DNA of 64,000 bases from Ensifer adhaerens (GCF_020035535.1 NZ_CP083350.1:1188501-1252500); one strand, 5' to 3'; counted from the first letter of the stretch, positions 44,361 to 55,071 are shown. Notes: a model not told the origin generated them from the letters alone. Numbers and translations are program-made.

Positions 44361-44669
44361 TCAGACATCGATTTTGATGCGACCGTCTTCGACTTTCACA
44401 GCGTAGGTGCGCAGGTTTTCGCACGCCGGAGGCGTCTCGACCTCGCCAGTCGTGAAGTCGAAGATAGACGAGTGCTTCGGACACTCGACCGTATTCTCCA
44501 TGACGAGCCCATCGGCGAGATGGATCTCCTCATGTGTGCAAAGCCCATCGGTGCAGTAATACTCGTTGCGATCGTTGCGGAAGATCGCAAAGGTCTTGCC
44601 GCCGTGATCGAAGCGACGTCCGCTTTCTTCCTCAAGGTCTTCTGCTTCGCAAACATCAATCCAAGGCAT
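44361..44669 (-). CDS. mocE: Rieske-type 2Fe-2S ferredoxin, MocE-like
   Basis: The 102-residue protein has the two halves of a Rieske cluster motif: C44-T-H46 (DGLCTHEEIHL) and C63-P-K-H66 (VECPKHSSIFDF). This gives C-x-H-x16-C-x2-H. No N-terminal targeting segment is present, so it is a soluble electron carrier. MocE proteins carry electrons from a MocF-like reductase to the MocD-like membrane oxygenase. It is preceded by the oxygenase gene (44 bp gap) and followed by the ABM gene. The match in length and motif is very good. Confidence 0.92.
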   Translation of the reverse strand: MPWIDVCEAEDLEEESGRRFDHGGKTFAIFRNDRNEYYCTDGLCTHEEIHLADGLVMENTVECPKHSSIFDFTTGEVETPPACENLRTYAVKVEDGRIKIDV

Positions 44670-44713
44670 GGTCGTTCTCTTTCATTGAAACTTTGAAAAT
44701 CAGCGCGCGAGCA

Positions 44714-45724
44714 TCACTGCGATTTCGCCTTCAGGCGTTCCTTCTTTTCACGGAAACGGGTCTTCATCTGCTCGTCCGACTCCTTGGAGCCGTCGTGATA
44801 GGTGCCGAAGACCCGATCGAACGGGACGAGGCCGTCGCCGCCGTAGTTCACCTCGAAATACTTGTGGTGCAGGTAGTGCATGTAGGCGTGGGTGTCGAAG
44901 CCGCCTTCTTCGGTGGTCTCGACCTTGTCAAAGCCGACGTGTCCGGGAACAGCGCCGAAGCCGGCGAAATGCAGCTGATAGAGCGCGATGATCGGGTTCG
45001 ACGGAATGATGAAGTGCCAGAAGACCGTGCCGAAATAGAGAAAATGCTCGATCGGGTGCATCGACAGCGAGGACCACGGGCTCGGATTGACCGAGTTATG
45101 GTGGACCGAGTGGACGTACTTGTAGAGCACCGGCACATGGATCAGGCGATGAATGCAGTAAAAGTGAAAATCGTGGATGATCGGCACAACGAGTGCGACC
45201 AGCGCGAGCCAGTAGGGATGCTCGGCAAAGTTCAGCCACGGAATGTAGCCGTTGGCGGATGCCGATAGCATCAAAACCTGCAGCGCTGTCCAGATCGGAA
45301 CGCCGATCAGCAAGGAGCGCAACATGTTGTCGAGCGTCTGTTTCTGGAACCAGAAGACGTCGGACGGCTGATCTTCGGGGAATTTGTGATTGTACTTGAA
45401 GCGGGTTTCCTGTCGCCGGCGGATGTAGAGCGGCAACTCCCAAGCCTGATACCAGAGGAACGTCAGCACGACGTTGAGCGCCATCATTGTGAGCGGCCAG
45501 CCCCACGTCAAGTTCTGAAGAACCTCGGGAGCCGGGACGACGAGATACCAGTAGGCCAGGGCGGAGGCCATGAATAGGAGGTTGTACGGGAAGAAGTAGG
45601 CGGGCAGCCACTTCAGGACCTTCAAAGGCTTGGGAGGAAACAACCAAATCGGCGCGGGTTCCAGAAGCTTGTTCGGCGCCCAGTCTCCGCGCTTTGTGCG
45701 CGTTCCATATTTATTGTCGTCCAT
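44714..45724 (-). CDS. mocD: membrane di-iron oxygenase (fatty acid hydroxylase/sterol desaturase superfamily), MocD-like
   Basis: The 336-residue protein has at least four membrane helices and the conserved histidine boxes of the superfamily: HDFHFYCIHR (His184, His187, His192), HSVHHN (His205, His208, His209) and a late HYLHH. It activates O2 at a di-iron centre. MocD, with MocE and MocF, is linked in Rhizobium to O-demethylation of the rhizopine 3-O-methyl-scyllo-inosamine. This is an inference for the present gene. The start is ATG 45724, preceded by GGGAGGCC; a longer frame to 45808 lacks support. It heads the seven-gene operon. Demethylation would release formaldehyde for the downstream folate enzymes. 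Confidence 0.87.
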   Translation of the reverse strand: MDDNKYGTRTKRGDWAPNKLLEPAPIWLFPPKPLKVLKWLPAYFFPYNLLFMASALAYWYLVVPAPEVLQNLTWGWPLTMMALNVVLTFLWYQAWELPLYIRRRQETRFKYNHKFPEDQPSDVFWFQKQTLDNMLRSLLIGVPIWTALQVLMLSASANGYIPWLNFAEHPYWLALVALVVPIIHDFHFYCIHRLIHVPVLYKYVHSVHHNSVNPSPWSSLSMHPIEHFLYFGTVFWHFIIPSNPIIALYQLHFAGFGAVPGHVGFDKVETTEEGGFDTHAYMHYLHHKYFEVNYGGDGLVPFDRVFGTYHDGSKESDEQMKTRFREKKERLKAKSQ

Positions 45725-45941
45725 TACGGCCTCCCACAGTCGGTTCCGTCGAATGATCATGCGTCGAGCTGGTCGGGCCAGACGACTTCGAATGGCGGCA
45801 GGCCACACGAACCCATGCGTACGGATGCATGGAACGCTCGGACTGCCTTGTTTCCGGATGCGAAATCTGCGGGACCAGCGCTCCTCACGTCAGATCCTGC
45901 GTTGAGCGCTTTATCGCAATTTGCGTGCTGGCCGTCAATAA

Positions 45942-45960
45942 GTAAATCCACTGGCTTTAC
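45942..45960. promoter_or_regulatory. candidate ROK operator between mocD and the ROK gene
   Basis: GTAAA and TTTAC flank a nine-base spacer, forming an inverted repeat in the divergent intergenic region (45725-46152). AT-rich half-sites of this kind are common for ROK/NagC-type repressors. The halves are short and could be chance. No other structure in this 428-bp gap was convincing. Confidence 0.3.
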
Positions 45961-46152
45961 AAAGTAGCTTGCGATCGCTATCGGTTTGATTAATGTCGTT
46001 CTCCATGGCACAGACGTGGTGACGGTACGAAACTTCTGGTCGGCCGATGAAAATCTTGGTGGCGAGGAGCTGGATGGCGTAACGTCACCAACAACCTGGT
46101 CGCGGCCGTTTCCAATGGCGGTGCCCCAGAAAAACGTGAGCTCTCTTCGACG

Positions 46153-47391
46153 ATGTCGGACGATAGTAACTATACAGATTTGATGGACGACGCCACGCGC
46201 CGCGGCGGCAACCAGGCGGGTGTCAGGCAATACAATGAGCGCCTGATCATGGCCCTTGTCCGAGAGGCGGGTGCGCTCTCGAAGGCCGAGATTGCTCGAA
46301 TTACCCGGCTTTCGTCCATGACGGTGACCACCATCGTCAACAAGCTTCTGGAGGAAGGCCTCGTTCGCAAGAAAGAGGTGATCCGCGGGCGCATGGGCCA
46401 GCCTTCGACACCGATAGAGCTTGCGCCGGACGGAGCGATTTCGATCGGGATGAAAATCGGCAGGCGCTCTCTCGATCTTCTTGCACTCTCCTTCGATCGA
46501 AGCGTGGTCGTGAAAAAGACCGTCTCCTACGATGCGCTTGATTCCGGAAAATTTTCGGGTCTGATCGGCGAGGCTTTCGATCGCCTCTTTGAAAGCTTGT
46601 CCGATCTGCAGCGCTCCCGACTGGTCGGTGTCGGGGTCGCCGCGCCGACGGCCATCGAAGCAGGGGAGGCGGTGATCGGCGACCCTGGCGGAAGCGTGCC
46701 GCGCTTGCGAGAGAAGGAACTGATCGGGCAAGTCGAAAAGGCATCCGGGCTGAGTGCTGTCGTGCTCAACGATGCGACTGCAGCCTGCCTTGCGGAGATA
46801 GACTTCAGCCGCGACCAGCGAAATCGGTCGATGATCTATTTCTATGTCAGCACGCTTATCGGCGGCGGTGTGGTCCTTGAGGGAAACCTGATTACCGGAC
46901 GAACCGGCAATGCCGGCGCCGTCAACGCCGTTCCGCTCGGCATTTCCGGTGGCGCGAAATCCGGCCCGCCGGCACAGTTGATCGAGGCCGCTTCGCTCAA
47001 TCGGCTGGAGACGATCGCTGAGCGGCAGGGCGTTCCCATAGGCGTTTTCCGAGAGGATGGAGGCCCTGCCTCGGCCCTCGACGAAGCCGCCTGGGCCTGC
47101 TTTGACGAATGGTGCGACCTTGCTGGAGATGCCCTGGCGCACGCCGCGATCTCAGGGACAAGCTTCATCGAGGCAGAAAGCGTCGTGATCGACGGCGTGC
47201 TTCACCGCGTCCTTCTCGACCGGCTGATCGCGCGGATCGGTGAACGGATTCCTCGCTACAATCTCGAAGGGATCAATCTGCCCGAGTTTCGTGCGGGCTC
47301 CATCGGCTTTGATGCGCGCGCTCTCGGTGCGGCTCTGGTTCCCATGTATGAGCAGTTTGCGCCGGACAATAGGGTTGTGCTCAAACGATAG
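46153..47391 (+). CDS. ROK family transcriptional repressor
   Basis: The 412-residue protein has an N-terminal MarR-like helix-turn-helix (SKAEIARITRLSSMTVTTIV, then NKLLEEGLVRKKEV) joined to a ROK sugar-kinase-like domain from about residue 85. ROK features include LVGVGVAAPTAIEAG, AVVLNDATAACLAE and GGGVVLEGNLITGRTGNAGAVN. The Cys-rich zinc motif of ROK kinases is absent, which supports a regulator and not an enzyme. It is divergent from the mocD operon and upstream of the polyol dehydrogenase gene. It may control either or both, with a sugar or polyol as effector. Confidence 0.9.
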   Translation: MSDDSNYTDLMDDATRRGGNQAGVRQYNERLIMALVREAGALSKAEIARITRLSSMTVTTIVNKLLEEGLVRKKEVIRGRMGQPSTPIELAPDGAISIGMKIGRRSLDLLALSFDRSVVVKKTVSYDALDSGKFSGLIGEAFDRLFESLSDLQRSRLVGVGVAAPTAIEAGEAVIGDPGGSVPRLREKELIGQVEKASGLSAVVLNDATAACLAEIDFSRDQRNRSMIYFYVSTLIGGGVVLEGNLITGRTGNAGAVNAVPLGISGGAKSGPPAQLIEAASLNRLETIAERQGVPIGVFREDGGPASALDEAAWACFDEWCDLAGDALAHAAISGTSFIEAESVVIDGVLHRVLLDRLIARIGERIPRYNLEGINLPEFRAGSIGFDARALGAALVPMYEQFAPDNRVVLKR

Positions 47392-47414
47392 CGGTGGCCT
47401 TAGTGGCCTTGGCA

Positions 47415-47428
47415 TGACAACGTAGTCA
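47415..47428. promoter_or_regulatory. operator-like site TGACAACGTAGTCA
   Basis: This 14-mer differs by one base from the site before the binding-protein gene (53566-53579). It lies in inverted orientation 53 bp from a second copy at 47482-47495. Paired sites of this kind are typical of LacI-family operators with a central CG. Confidence 0.6.
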
Positions 47429-47481
47429 GTTCCAGTGATATTTCGGCGAATTGTCTCAACTGACTGGCCATTTCCAAATTG

Positions 47482-47495
47482 TGACTACGTTGACA
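47482..47495. promoter_or_regulatory. operator-like site TGACTACGTTGACA before the polyol dehydrogenase
   Basis: Its reverse complement, TGTCAACGTAGTCA, is identical to the site at 53566-53579. It is about 90 bp upstream of the dehydrogenase start. The LacI gene at 52167-53240 is the best candidate for the binding protein; the ROK protein is an alternative. Confidence 0.65.
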
Positions 47496-47583
47496 TAATT
47501 CCGCTTCTGAGCTATCCATGGCGCGATATATGGCGCGAGTTCTCGCCGACCATCGTCCGCCGCCCCATCTCGCCGAGGAACCT

Positions 47584-49059
47584 ATGACGATCCAATTGAC
47601 GCCGGAAAACCTGTCGAAGCTGGGCGAGAGGGTTCAGATCCCCAACTACAACGCAAAGCAGCTCCGCGCGGGGATCCTGCATTTTGGGGTTGGAAACTTT
47701 CATCGGGCGCATCAGGCGGTCTATCTCGACGATCTCTTCAATGCGGGCGTAGACCAGGATTGGGCAATCGTCGGCGCCAGTGTGCGTAGCGCCGACGGGG
47801 AAATCCGTGAAAAGCTGAAAGCGCAGGACTGGTTGACCACAGTCGTTGAGCAGGAGACGTTCGGATCGGCCGCGCGAGTAACCGCATCCATGATCGACTA
47901 TCTCGAAATCGGAGACACGGCCTCGATCATCAAGTGCCTCGTGGCGCCCGGCATACGCATCGTCTCGCTCACCATCACGGAGGGCGGCTATTTCATCGAT
48001 CCGGCGACGCAGCGCCTCGACGCCGGTCACCCCGATATCGTCAAGGACGTGGAGGATCGGCTGGCCAATCCCCAGACGACGTTCGGCCTCATCCTTGCCG
48101 GCCTGAAGCGTAGGCGGGAGGCTGGCATGCTGCCGTTCACCATCATGAGCTGCGACAATATTCCCGGTAACGGCCATGTCGCCCAGCAGGTCGTGGTTGG
48201 GCTGGCAGAGCTGATCGATGCCGAATTCGCAGAGTGGATTCGAGGAAACGTCGCTTTTCCGAACAGCATGGTCGACCGCATAACGCCGCTGACAAGCAAT
48301 CGCGAGCGAAAGCTGCTCGAGGAGAGCTACGGCATTTCAGACAACTGGCCGGTGTTTTGCGAGAGCTACAGGCAATGGGTTCTGGAAGACAACTTCCCTG
48401 CCGGACGCCCGGCTCTTGAGAACGTGGGTGTGCAGTTCGTTTCGGACGTCGTTCCGTTCGAACTCATGAAGATCCGCATTCTCAATGGTGGAGGCGCGAT
48501 CGTCGGCTATCCGGCAGCGTTGCTCGATATCCACTTCGTTCATGAAGCCATGCAGCATCCGCTGATCAACGGGTTCTTCCGCAAGGTCGAGCACGACGAG
48601 ATCATCCCGGTCGTGCCGCCGGTCCCCGAAACGAACCTGAACGAGTATTACGAGCTGGTAGACCGGCGTTTCTCCAACCCGAAGATCGGCGACACGATCA
48701 CTCGCTTTTGCCACGACGGGACCAACAGGCAGCCGAAGTTCATCTTGCCGACAGTTGCAGACCGCCTGAAAGCCGGTGCAAGCGTGGACGGTCTCGCTCT
48801 CGTCTCGGCGTTCTGGTGCCGGTACTGCTACGGGGCGACTGACAGGGGCGCGCCGATTGCTGCCAACGATCCAAACTGGGATCGCCTCCAGGACTTCGCG
48901 CGACGTGCGCGCAACTCTGCGGGCGCCTGGCTCGAAATGACGGACATCTTCGGCGACCTGCGTCGAAACGACCGCTATGTCGCTGCTTTCAAATCAGGCC
49001 TGGAGAGCATCTGGTCCAACGGCACGAAGGCAACGCTCGAAGCCTATCTCAGCCGCTGA
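47584..49059 (+). CDS. mannitol/polyol long-chain dehydrogenase (MtlK-like)
   Basis: The 491-residue NAD-dependent polyol dehydrogenase has the N-terminal FGVGNFHRAHQAVYLDDLF, the FTIMSCDNIPGNGHV segment and SMVDRITP. The catalytic stretch starts with Lys296 (MKIRILNGGGAIVGYPAA). The family motif is Lys-x4-Asn-x2-His; here Lys296 and Asn301 are present but the His position (304) is Gly. Activity may be changed, or another residue may compensate. Related enzymes oxidise mannitol, sorbitol or arabinitol to ketoses. ATG 47584 follows GAGGAAC; an upstream ATG at 47518 is less likely. It precedes the polyol ABC permease genes. Confidence 0.88.
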   Translation: MTIQLTPENLSKLGERVQIPNYNAKQLRAGILHFGVGNFHRAHQAVYLDDLFNAGVDQDWAIVGASVRSADGEIREKLKAQDWLTTVVEQETFGSAARVTASMIDYLEIGDTASIIKCLVAPGIRIVSLTITEGGYFIDPATQRLDAGHPDIVKDVEDRLANPQTTFGLILAGLKRRREAGMLPFTIMSCDNIPGNGHVAQQVVVGLAELIDAEFAEWIRGNVAFPNSMVDRITPLTSNRERKLLEESYGISDNWPVFCESYRQWVLEDNFPAGRPALENVGVQFVSDVVPFELMKIRILNGGGAIVGYPAALLDIHFVHEAMQHPLINGFFRKVEHDEIIPVVPPVPETNLNEYYELVDRRFSNPKIGDTITRFCHDGTNRQPKFILPTVADRLKAGASVDGLALVSAFWCRYCYGATDRGAPIAANDPNWDRLQDFARRARNSAGAWLEMTDIFGDLRRNDRYVAAFKSGLESIWSNGTKATLEAYLSR

Positions 49060-49308
49060 GTCGACAAGTGAAGCCGGCAGCTCACAGCTCCCCAGTTCAC
49101 AACTGCTCCGGATCGATTGCCGCGCATTGGCCGCTGTTGGGGAGATGGCGGGACATATGTGAGGAAGTGGCGGCGTTGCTCGTGCTTTTGTGCGGCAACG
49201 TGGTTCATCGGCCGTTTTTCGGTGCGCCTGACCTTTCTCAGTAGGAAATCCGATTCCCGTCGCGCCGATGCAACGAGGATCGACCAAGCTCGAAATTCAG
49301 GGGGGTAC

Positions 49309-50181
49309 ATGGCTACGCAAAACACGCGAATTCTCGCGCGCATGATGATGGCGCCGTCCGTAGGGCTGCTTTTGATCTGGATGATCGTGCCCTTGGTGAT
49401 GACCTTGTGGTTCTCGTTCCAGAACTACAATCTTCTCAACCCCGCCAACGTCAGCTTCGCTGGCTTGTTCAATTACAAGTATTTCTACACCGATCCGGCA
49501 TTCTTCCAGTCGATCTGGAACACGCTCGCCATTGTTCTCGGCGTGCTCTGTATCACCGTAACGGGCGGCATCGCGCTCGCGCTGCTGATCGATCAGCCAA
49601 TCGCGGGGCAGGGGCTCGTTCGTATCCTGGTAATCTCTCCGTTCTTCGTGATGCCGCCCGTTGCGGCGCTCGTCTGGAAGAATATGATCATGCACCCTGG
49701 GTATGGGGTCCTCGCCGACATCAGTCGCGCCCTGGGTCTGCAGCCGGTCGACTGGTTTGCGCAATACCCGCTCCTGTCGATCGTGATCATCGTGGCATGG
49801 CAGTGGCTGCCGTTTTCCACGCTGATTCTGCTGACTGCCCTTCAATCACTGGACACCGAACAGAAGGAAGCGGCCGAGATGGATGGAGCTGGCGCGCACA
49901 ATCGGTTCATCTATCTAACCGTTCCCCATCTCGCTCGCTCGGTCACCGTGGTGATCCTGATCCAAACGATCTTCCTCCTGGGTGTTTATGCGGAGATCCT
50001 GGTCACGACCAACGGCGGGCCGGGTTACGCTTCGACCAATCTGCCATTCCTGATCTATCGCACCGCGCTCCTCGGCTATGATGTCGGTGGCGCGTCCGCC
50101 GGCGGCATTATCGCCGTCATCCTCGCCAACATCGTCGCCTTCTTCCTGATGCGCGCCGTCGGCAAAAATCTCGACAAGTAG
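49309..50181 (+). CDS. polyol/sugar ABC transporter permease (SmoF/MalF-like)
   Basis: The 290-residue inner-membrane protein has six predicted helices and the binding-protein-dependent transport EAA loop [25 protein letters not shown]. The N-terminus is [24 protein letters not shown] 49309 follows GGGGGG; the frame is open further upstream but without family sequence. It forms the channel with the next permease, and the gene order permease-permease-ATPase matches the Smo/Mtl polyol transporters of rhizobia and Rhodobacter. The 249 bp before it hold no gene. Confidence 0.92.
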   Translation: MATQNTRILARMMMAPSVGLLLIWMIVPLVMTLWFSFQNYNLLNPANVSFAGLFNYKYFYTDPAFFQSIWNTLAIVLGVLCITVTGGIALALLIDQPIAGQGLVRILVISPFFVMPPVAALVWKNMIMHPGYGVLADISRALGLQPVDWFAQYPLLSIVIIVAWQWLPFSTLILLTALQSLDTEQKEAAEMDGAGAHNRFIYLTVPHLARSVTVVILIQTIFLLGVYAEILVTTNGGPGYASTNLPFLIYRTALLGYDVGGASAGGIIAVILANIVAFFLMRAVGKNLDK

Positions 50182-50192
50182 GAGGAGCGATC

Positions 50193-51017
50193 ATGGCTCG
50201 AGCAGTTTCCAAGAAAAAGGTGGCCATTGTCACCGTCATCGCATGGATCGTGGCGCTCATCATCTTTTTCCCGATCCTTTACACCATCATCACCAGCTTC
50301 AAGTCGGAATCGGAAGCCATCACCGGCTTCAACCTTATCCCGTCCGGCACCATCGAGAGCTACGCTGCGGTGGAAGCCCAGAGCGGCTATTTCAAGTTCT
50401 TCCTGAACTCGGTGGTACTGTCGATTGGCTCGACGCTCATCGCTCTGCTGATCGGTGTGCCGGCAGCCTGGTCGATGGCGTTCGCGCCGTCGAACAGGAC
50501 GAAGGATATCCTCATGTGGATGCTGTCCACGAAGATGATGCCTGCCGTTGCGGTGCTGGTGCCGTTCTATCTGATATTCCGGGATTTGGGCCTGCTCGAC
50601 AGCCGGGCAGGGCTCACGGTGATGTTGACGATGATCAACCTGCCGATCGTCATCTGGATGCTCTACACCTATTTCCGGGAGATCCCCGGCGAGATCCTGG
50701 AAGCGGCCCGCATGGACGGGGCGACGCTTTGGGGCGAGGTGGTCTATGTCCTGACGCCCATGGCGGTTCCGGGGATCGCGTCCACGATGTTGCTGAACAT
50801 CATCCTGGCGTGGAACGAAGCATTCTGGACGCTGCGTTTGTCCACGACGAACGCTGCGCCGCTGACCGCCTTCATCGCCTCGTTTTCGAGCCCGCAGGGT
50901 CTCTTCTGGGCGAAGCTTTCCGCAGCCTCGACGCTCGCCATCGCACCCATCCTGATCATGGGTTGGTTCAGCCAAAAGCAGCTTGTCCGCGGCCTGACCT
51001 TCGGCGCCGTGAAGTAA
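50193..51017 (+). CDS. polyol/sugar ABC transporter permease (SmoG/MalG-like)
   Basis: The 274-residue protein has six helices and the EAA loop [21 protein letters not shown], and ends in [22 protein letters not shown], the classic MalG-type C-terminus. ATG 50193 follows GGAGGAGCG. It starts 11 bp after the first permease. It completes the membrane heterodimer of the polyol importer. Confidence 0.93.
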   Translation: MARAVSKKKVAIVTVIAWIVALIIFFPILYTIITSFKSESEAITGFNLIPSGTIESYAAVEAQSGYFKFFLNSVVLSIGSTLIALLIGVPAAWSMAFAPSNRTKDILMWMLSTKMMPAVAVLVPFYLIFRDLGLLDSRAGLTVMLTMINLPIVIWMLYTYFREIPGEILEAARMDGATLWGEVVYVLTPMAVPGIASTMLLNIILAWNEAFWTLRLSTTNAAPLTAFIASFSSPQGLFWAKLSAASTLAIAPILIMGWFSQKQLVRGLTFGAVK

Positions 51018-51040
51018 ACGAAAATCGGTGGAGGAAACCC

Positions 51041-52042
<1,002 letters not shown>

Positions 52043-52166
52043 CGACAAGTTTGGCGCGCACTGCAATATCGCACCGGGCGCGTTTCAAAAGGAAATCCTT
52101 CGATCGGGTTCGTCTTGGTCGTTCCTGATCGGAGGATTGATTGTTGCGACATTGGCGTCGGACGGG

Positions 52167-53240
52167 CTACCGGTTTTCGAAGAACGGACCCGCGATCTCG
52201 CCCGAGCCGCGAATGATCAGATGAGTGCGGAGAGTTTGTGCGGACGGCTCCGGATTTTCTCCGTTCATGCGTTTGAGGAGAAGCTCTGCCGCAGTCTTCC
52301 CGATCAAGGCCGGGTCCTGCGCGATTACGGTGAGGCCGGGTTCTATCAGGTCGGCACCATCGAAGCCATCGAAGCCAACGATAGCGATCTCCTTGCGTTT
52401 GCCCAAGGCAAACACGGCGCGCATCGCTGGTGAGCAAAGCGCATTCTGCGCGACAAACAGCGCCGTGATAGCGGGATCCGCCGCCAGCATCTTCTCTGTT
52501 GCGCTTTGAACAGCTACCGCGTCGGGAAAGCCCTGCAGAACGATCGTCGGATCCAGTTCGATGTTCGCGCCGGTTAAGGCGTCCTCGTATCCTGCTAGTC
52601 GCAACTGAGAAGAGGCGACCGTCGGCCAATCACCGACGAATCCGATACGCCGATGGCCATGGCGGAGAAGATGATCGACGCCGATCTTTGCGCCTTTCCG
52701 ATTCTCGGAGACCACCGAATCAACGTTCAGAAATGCTGGAGGTCGGTCGATAATGACGACATGCGTTCCTGCTGCCATCTCTGTGCGAAGGTAGCCCTGG
52801 TCGTGGCTCGCCGGCATGATCACTAGGCCGTCAACGCGTCGCTTGGAAAAAGCGTGCACTGCGGCCCTTTCCCGATCGGATTCCTCATCCGTGGATGCGA
52901 GGAACACGGCGACCCCGGTCTCGCGAAAGACATCCTCAACGGCGCGGTGAACAGCCGCGGAGAAGGGGTTGGAAATATCGACAAGGATAACGCCGACGGC
53001 AGAGGAGTTGGCGCCGGCGCGAAGCTGGCTCGCGGCGAGATTGTGGCGGTAATTGAGACGCTGTATCGCCTCGTTTACGCGTTGTGAGATGTTTTCGGAT
53101 ATGTATCTCTCGCCGTTGATAACCCGCGAAACGGTTTTGATGCTGACATCCGCCAGTGCTGCAACATCGCGCATTGTGGCCCGCTGCAAGGGTTTCGCAA
53201 TCGTGGCCCTTTCTTTTCTGTTGACCCGTCCCGTCATCAT
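52167..53240 (-). CDS. LacI family transcriptional repressor
   Basis: The 357-residue regulator has the LacI helix-turn-helix and hinge: RATMRDVAALADVSIKTVSR, then VINGERYISENISQRVNEAI, followed by a periplasmic-binding-like effector domain (NSSAVGVILVDISNPFSAAVH). Start chosen at 53240, which has GGAAAG eight bases upstream; ATG 53237 or TTG 53267 are alternatives. It lies between the polyol ATPase gene and the binding-protein gene, in opposite orientation, so it separates the two parts of the transporter. It is the leading candidate to bind the repeated TGTCAACGTAGTCA site. Confidence 0.92.
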   Translation of the reverse strand: MMTGRVNRKERATIAKPLQRATMRDVAALADVSIKTVSRVINGERYISENISQRVNEAIQRLNYRHNLAASQLRAGANSSAVGVILVDISNPFSAAVHRAVEDVFRETGVAVFLASTDEESDRERAAVHAFSKRRVDGLVIMPASHDQGYLRTEMAAGTHVVIIDRPPAFLNVDSVVSENRKGAKIGVDHLLRHGHRRIGFVGDWPTVASSQLRLAGYEDALTGANIELDPTIVLQGFPDAVAVQSATEKMLAADPAITALFVAQNALCSPAMRAVFALGKRKEIAIVGFDGFDGADLIEPGLTVIAQDPALIGKTAAELLLKRMNGENPEPSAQTLRTHLIIRGSGEIAGPFFENR

Positions 53241-53565
53241 CCTCGAACTTTCCAGTCTTTTCGACAAGTAGTCTTAGCGTGATCCGTCACGAATGGCACT
53301 ATTCGTCGATCGATTACAGCGCCGACCTCCGTGAAATCTTCGAAGGGCCTAGCGGCCTCAAACTCTGGTCAGCAGAGTTGAGGGTTCCTGCCATAGTGGC
53401 ATCCGTGTTAGGTTGATTTGATTGAAAGGCGCCTTCGCCTGTCTGTGGCAGCGTTCACGCGATTACGCCAACTTCTTGGCTGCTCTCGGCACCCACATCC
53501 TTTGAAAGCCTCCCTTGGTCGCCAGCTCGACTCCGGCGTCTATTGGTAATACTCGCAACTGGTTA

Positions 53566-53579
53566 TGTCAACGTAGTCA
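53566..53579. promoter_or_regulatory. operator-like site TGTCAACGTAGTCA before the binding-protein gene
   Basis: Exact reverse complement of the site at 47482-47495. It lies about 150 bp before the binding-protein ATG and about 325 bp from the LacI start. The sequence is a near-palindrome around ACGT. The rest of 53281-53731 shows nothing else that I can support. Confidence 0.65.
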
Positions 53580-53731
53580 TCATTGAGTAAGCGCCATTCA
53601 AGTCCTGCAAGTATCGTTAAAATAGAGAGCGATAAAATACGATTGACAACGTAGGACAGAGTCCAATAAGTTTCTACCGAGCCGCACTCGGGGGCATTGT
53701 GCCGGTTGGCGGCGTAAGGGAGGAAGTTTGA

Positions 53732-55045
53732 ATGAAGCGCATGAGTCTGATGCTCGGTGGCTGCGTTGCGGCCATGTTCTCGGTTGCTGCACACGCAGAA
53801 TCGCTGACGATCGCGACGGTCAACACCGGTGACCTGACGCGCATGCAGCAGCTGTCCGAGGAATTCACGAAGAACAACCCGGATATCCAGCTCGACTGGG
53901 TCACGTTGGAGGAGGGGGTTCTTCGCGAGCGCCTGACCACCGACATCGCCACCAAGGGCGGCCAGTACGACGTCATGAACATCGGCACTTACGAGGTGCC
54001 GATCTGGGCCAAGCAGGGTTGGATCCTGCCGCTCGACAAACTCGGCGCCGACTATGATATCGACGATTTGCTCCCCGGCGTTCGCAGCGCGTTGTCCTTG
54101 GATGGGAAGCTTTATGCGGCTCCGTTCTACGGCGAGTCCGCCATGATTATGTACCGCACGGACATGTTCAAAAAGGCCGGCCTCAAGATGCCGGAAGCCC
54201 CGACCTGGGAATTCATCGCCGATGCTGCCCGCAAGATGACTGACCGTACGACGGGCGTGAACGGCATCTGCCTGCGCGGCAAGGCCGGTTGGGGCGAAAA
54301 CATGGCCCTGCTGACCACGATGACGAACACCTTCGGCGGTCGCTGGTTCGACGAAAACTGGCAGCCGCAGTTCGACAAGCCGGAGTGGAAGGCAACGCTT
54401 CAATTTTACGCAGACCTGATGAAGGATGCCGGCCCGATCGGCGCATCCTCGAACGGCTTCAACGAAAACCTCGCACTCTTCCAGCAGGGCAAGTGCGGGA
54501 TGTGGATCGACGCCACTGTTGCAGCATCCTTCGTTTCGAATCCGAAGGAATCGACGGTCGCCGACAAGGTCGGCTATGCCCTCTTCCCCACCAAGCAGGG
54601 GGTAAGCAATCACGGCAACTGGCTTTGGGCCTGGAGCCTGACGGTTCCGGCGAGTTCGCAGAAGTCTGAAATCGCGCAGAAGTTCATCGCCTGGGCGACG
54701 AGCAAGCAGTATACCGAGCTGGTCGCCTCCAAGGAGGGTTGGGCAAACGTTCCTCCGGGCACGCGTACTTCGCTCTACAAGAATCCGGAATACCTGAAGG
54801 CCGCCCCCTTCGCCGATCTGACGCTTTCCGCGATGAATGCAGCCGACATGACCAAGCCCTCCGTTCAGCCGGTCCCCTATATCGGCGGCCAGTTCGTCGC
54901 GATCCCCGAATTCCAGGGCATTGGCACGACCGTCGGTCAGCTTTTCTCCGCGGTCATCGCGGGACAGTCCTCCGTTGACGATGCGCTGGCGCAGGCGCAG
55001 ACCACAACAGTGCGCGAAATGACCCGCGCCGGATACATCAAATAA
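53732..55045 (+). CDS. polyol/sugar ABC transporter substrate-binding protein (SmoE-like)
   Basis: The 437-residue periplasmic protein has a signal peptide MKRMSLMLGGCVAAMFSVAA (cleavage near AHAES). The solute-binding family 1 fold shows KNNPDIQLDWVTLEEGVLRE, GGQYDVMNIGTYEVPIWAKQ, GKLYAAPFYGESAMIMYR and GHGNWLWAWSL-like SNHGNWLWAW. These are typical of sorbitol/mannitol-binding proteins. ATG 53732 follows GGGAGGAAG. In related systems this gene is first in the operon; here it is separated from the permeases by the LacI gene but has the same putative operator. Confidence 0.92.
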   Translation: MKRMSLMLGGCVAAMFSVAAHAESLTIATVNTGDLTRMQQLSEEFTKNNPDIQLDWVTLEEGVLRERLTTDIATKGGQYDVMNIGTYEVPIWAKQGWILPLDKLGADYDIDDLLPGVRSALSLDGKLYAAPFYGESAMIMYRTDMFKKAGLKMPEAPTWEFIADAARKMTDRTTGVNGICLRGKAGWGENMALLTTMTNTFGGRWFDENWQPQFDKPEWKATLQFYADLMKDAGPIGASSNGFNENLALFQQGKCGMWIDATVAASFVSNPKESTVADKVGYALFPTKQGVSNHGNWLWAWSLTVPASSQKSEIAQKFIAWATSKQYTELVASKEGWANVPPGTRTSLYKNPEYLKAAPFADLTLSAMNAADMTKPSVQPVPYIGGQFVAIPEFQGIGTTVGQLFSAVIAGQSSVDDALAQAQTTTVREMTRAGYIK

Positions 55046-55071
55046 GTTCCTCCTCCCAGGGGAAACGGCGG

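Noticed and set aside
45757..47142. Long open frame on the minus strand opposite the ROK gene
   Set aside because: It is the mirror of a clear ROK repressor, has no recognisable domain and its composition is that of a high-GC shadow frame.
53540..54613. 357-codon open frame on the minus strand opposite the substrate-binding protein gene
   Set aside because: The plus-strand gene has a signal peptide, ribosome-binding site and family motifs; the opposite frame has none.
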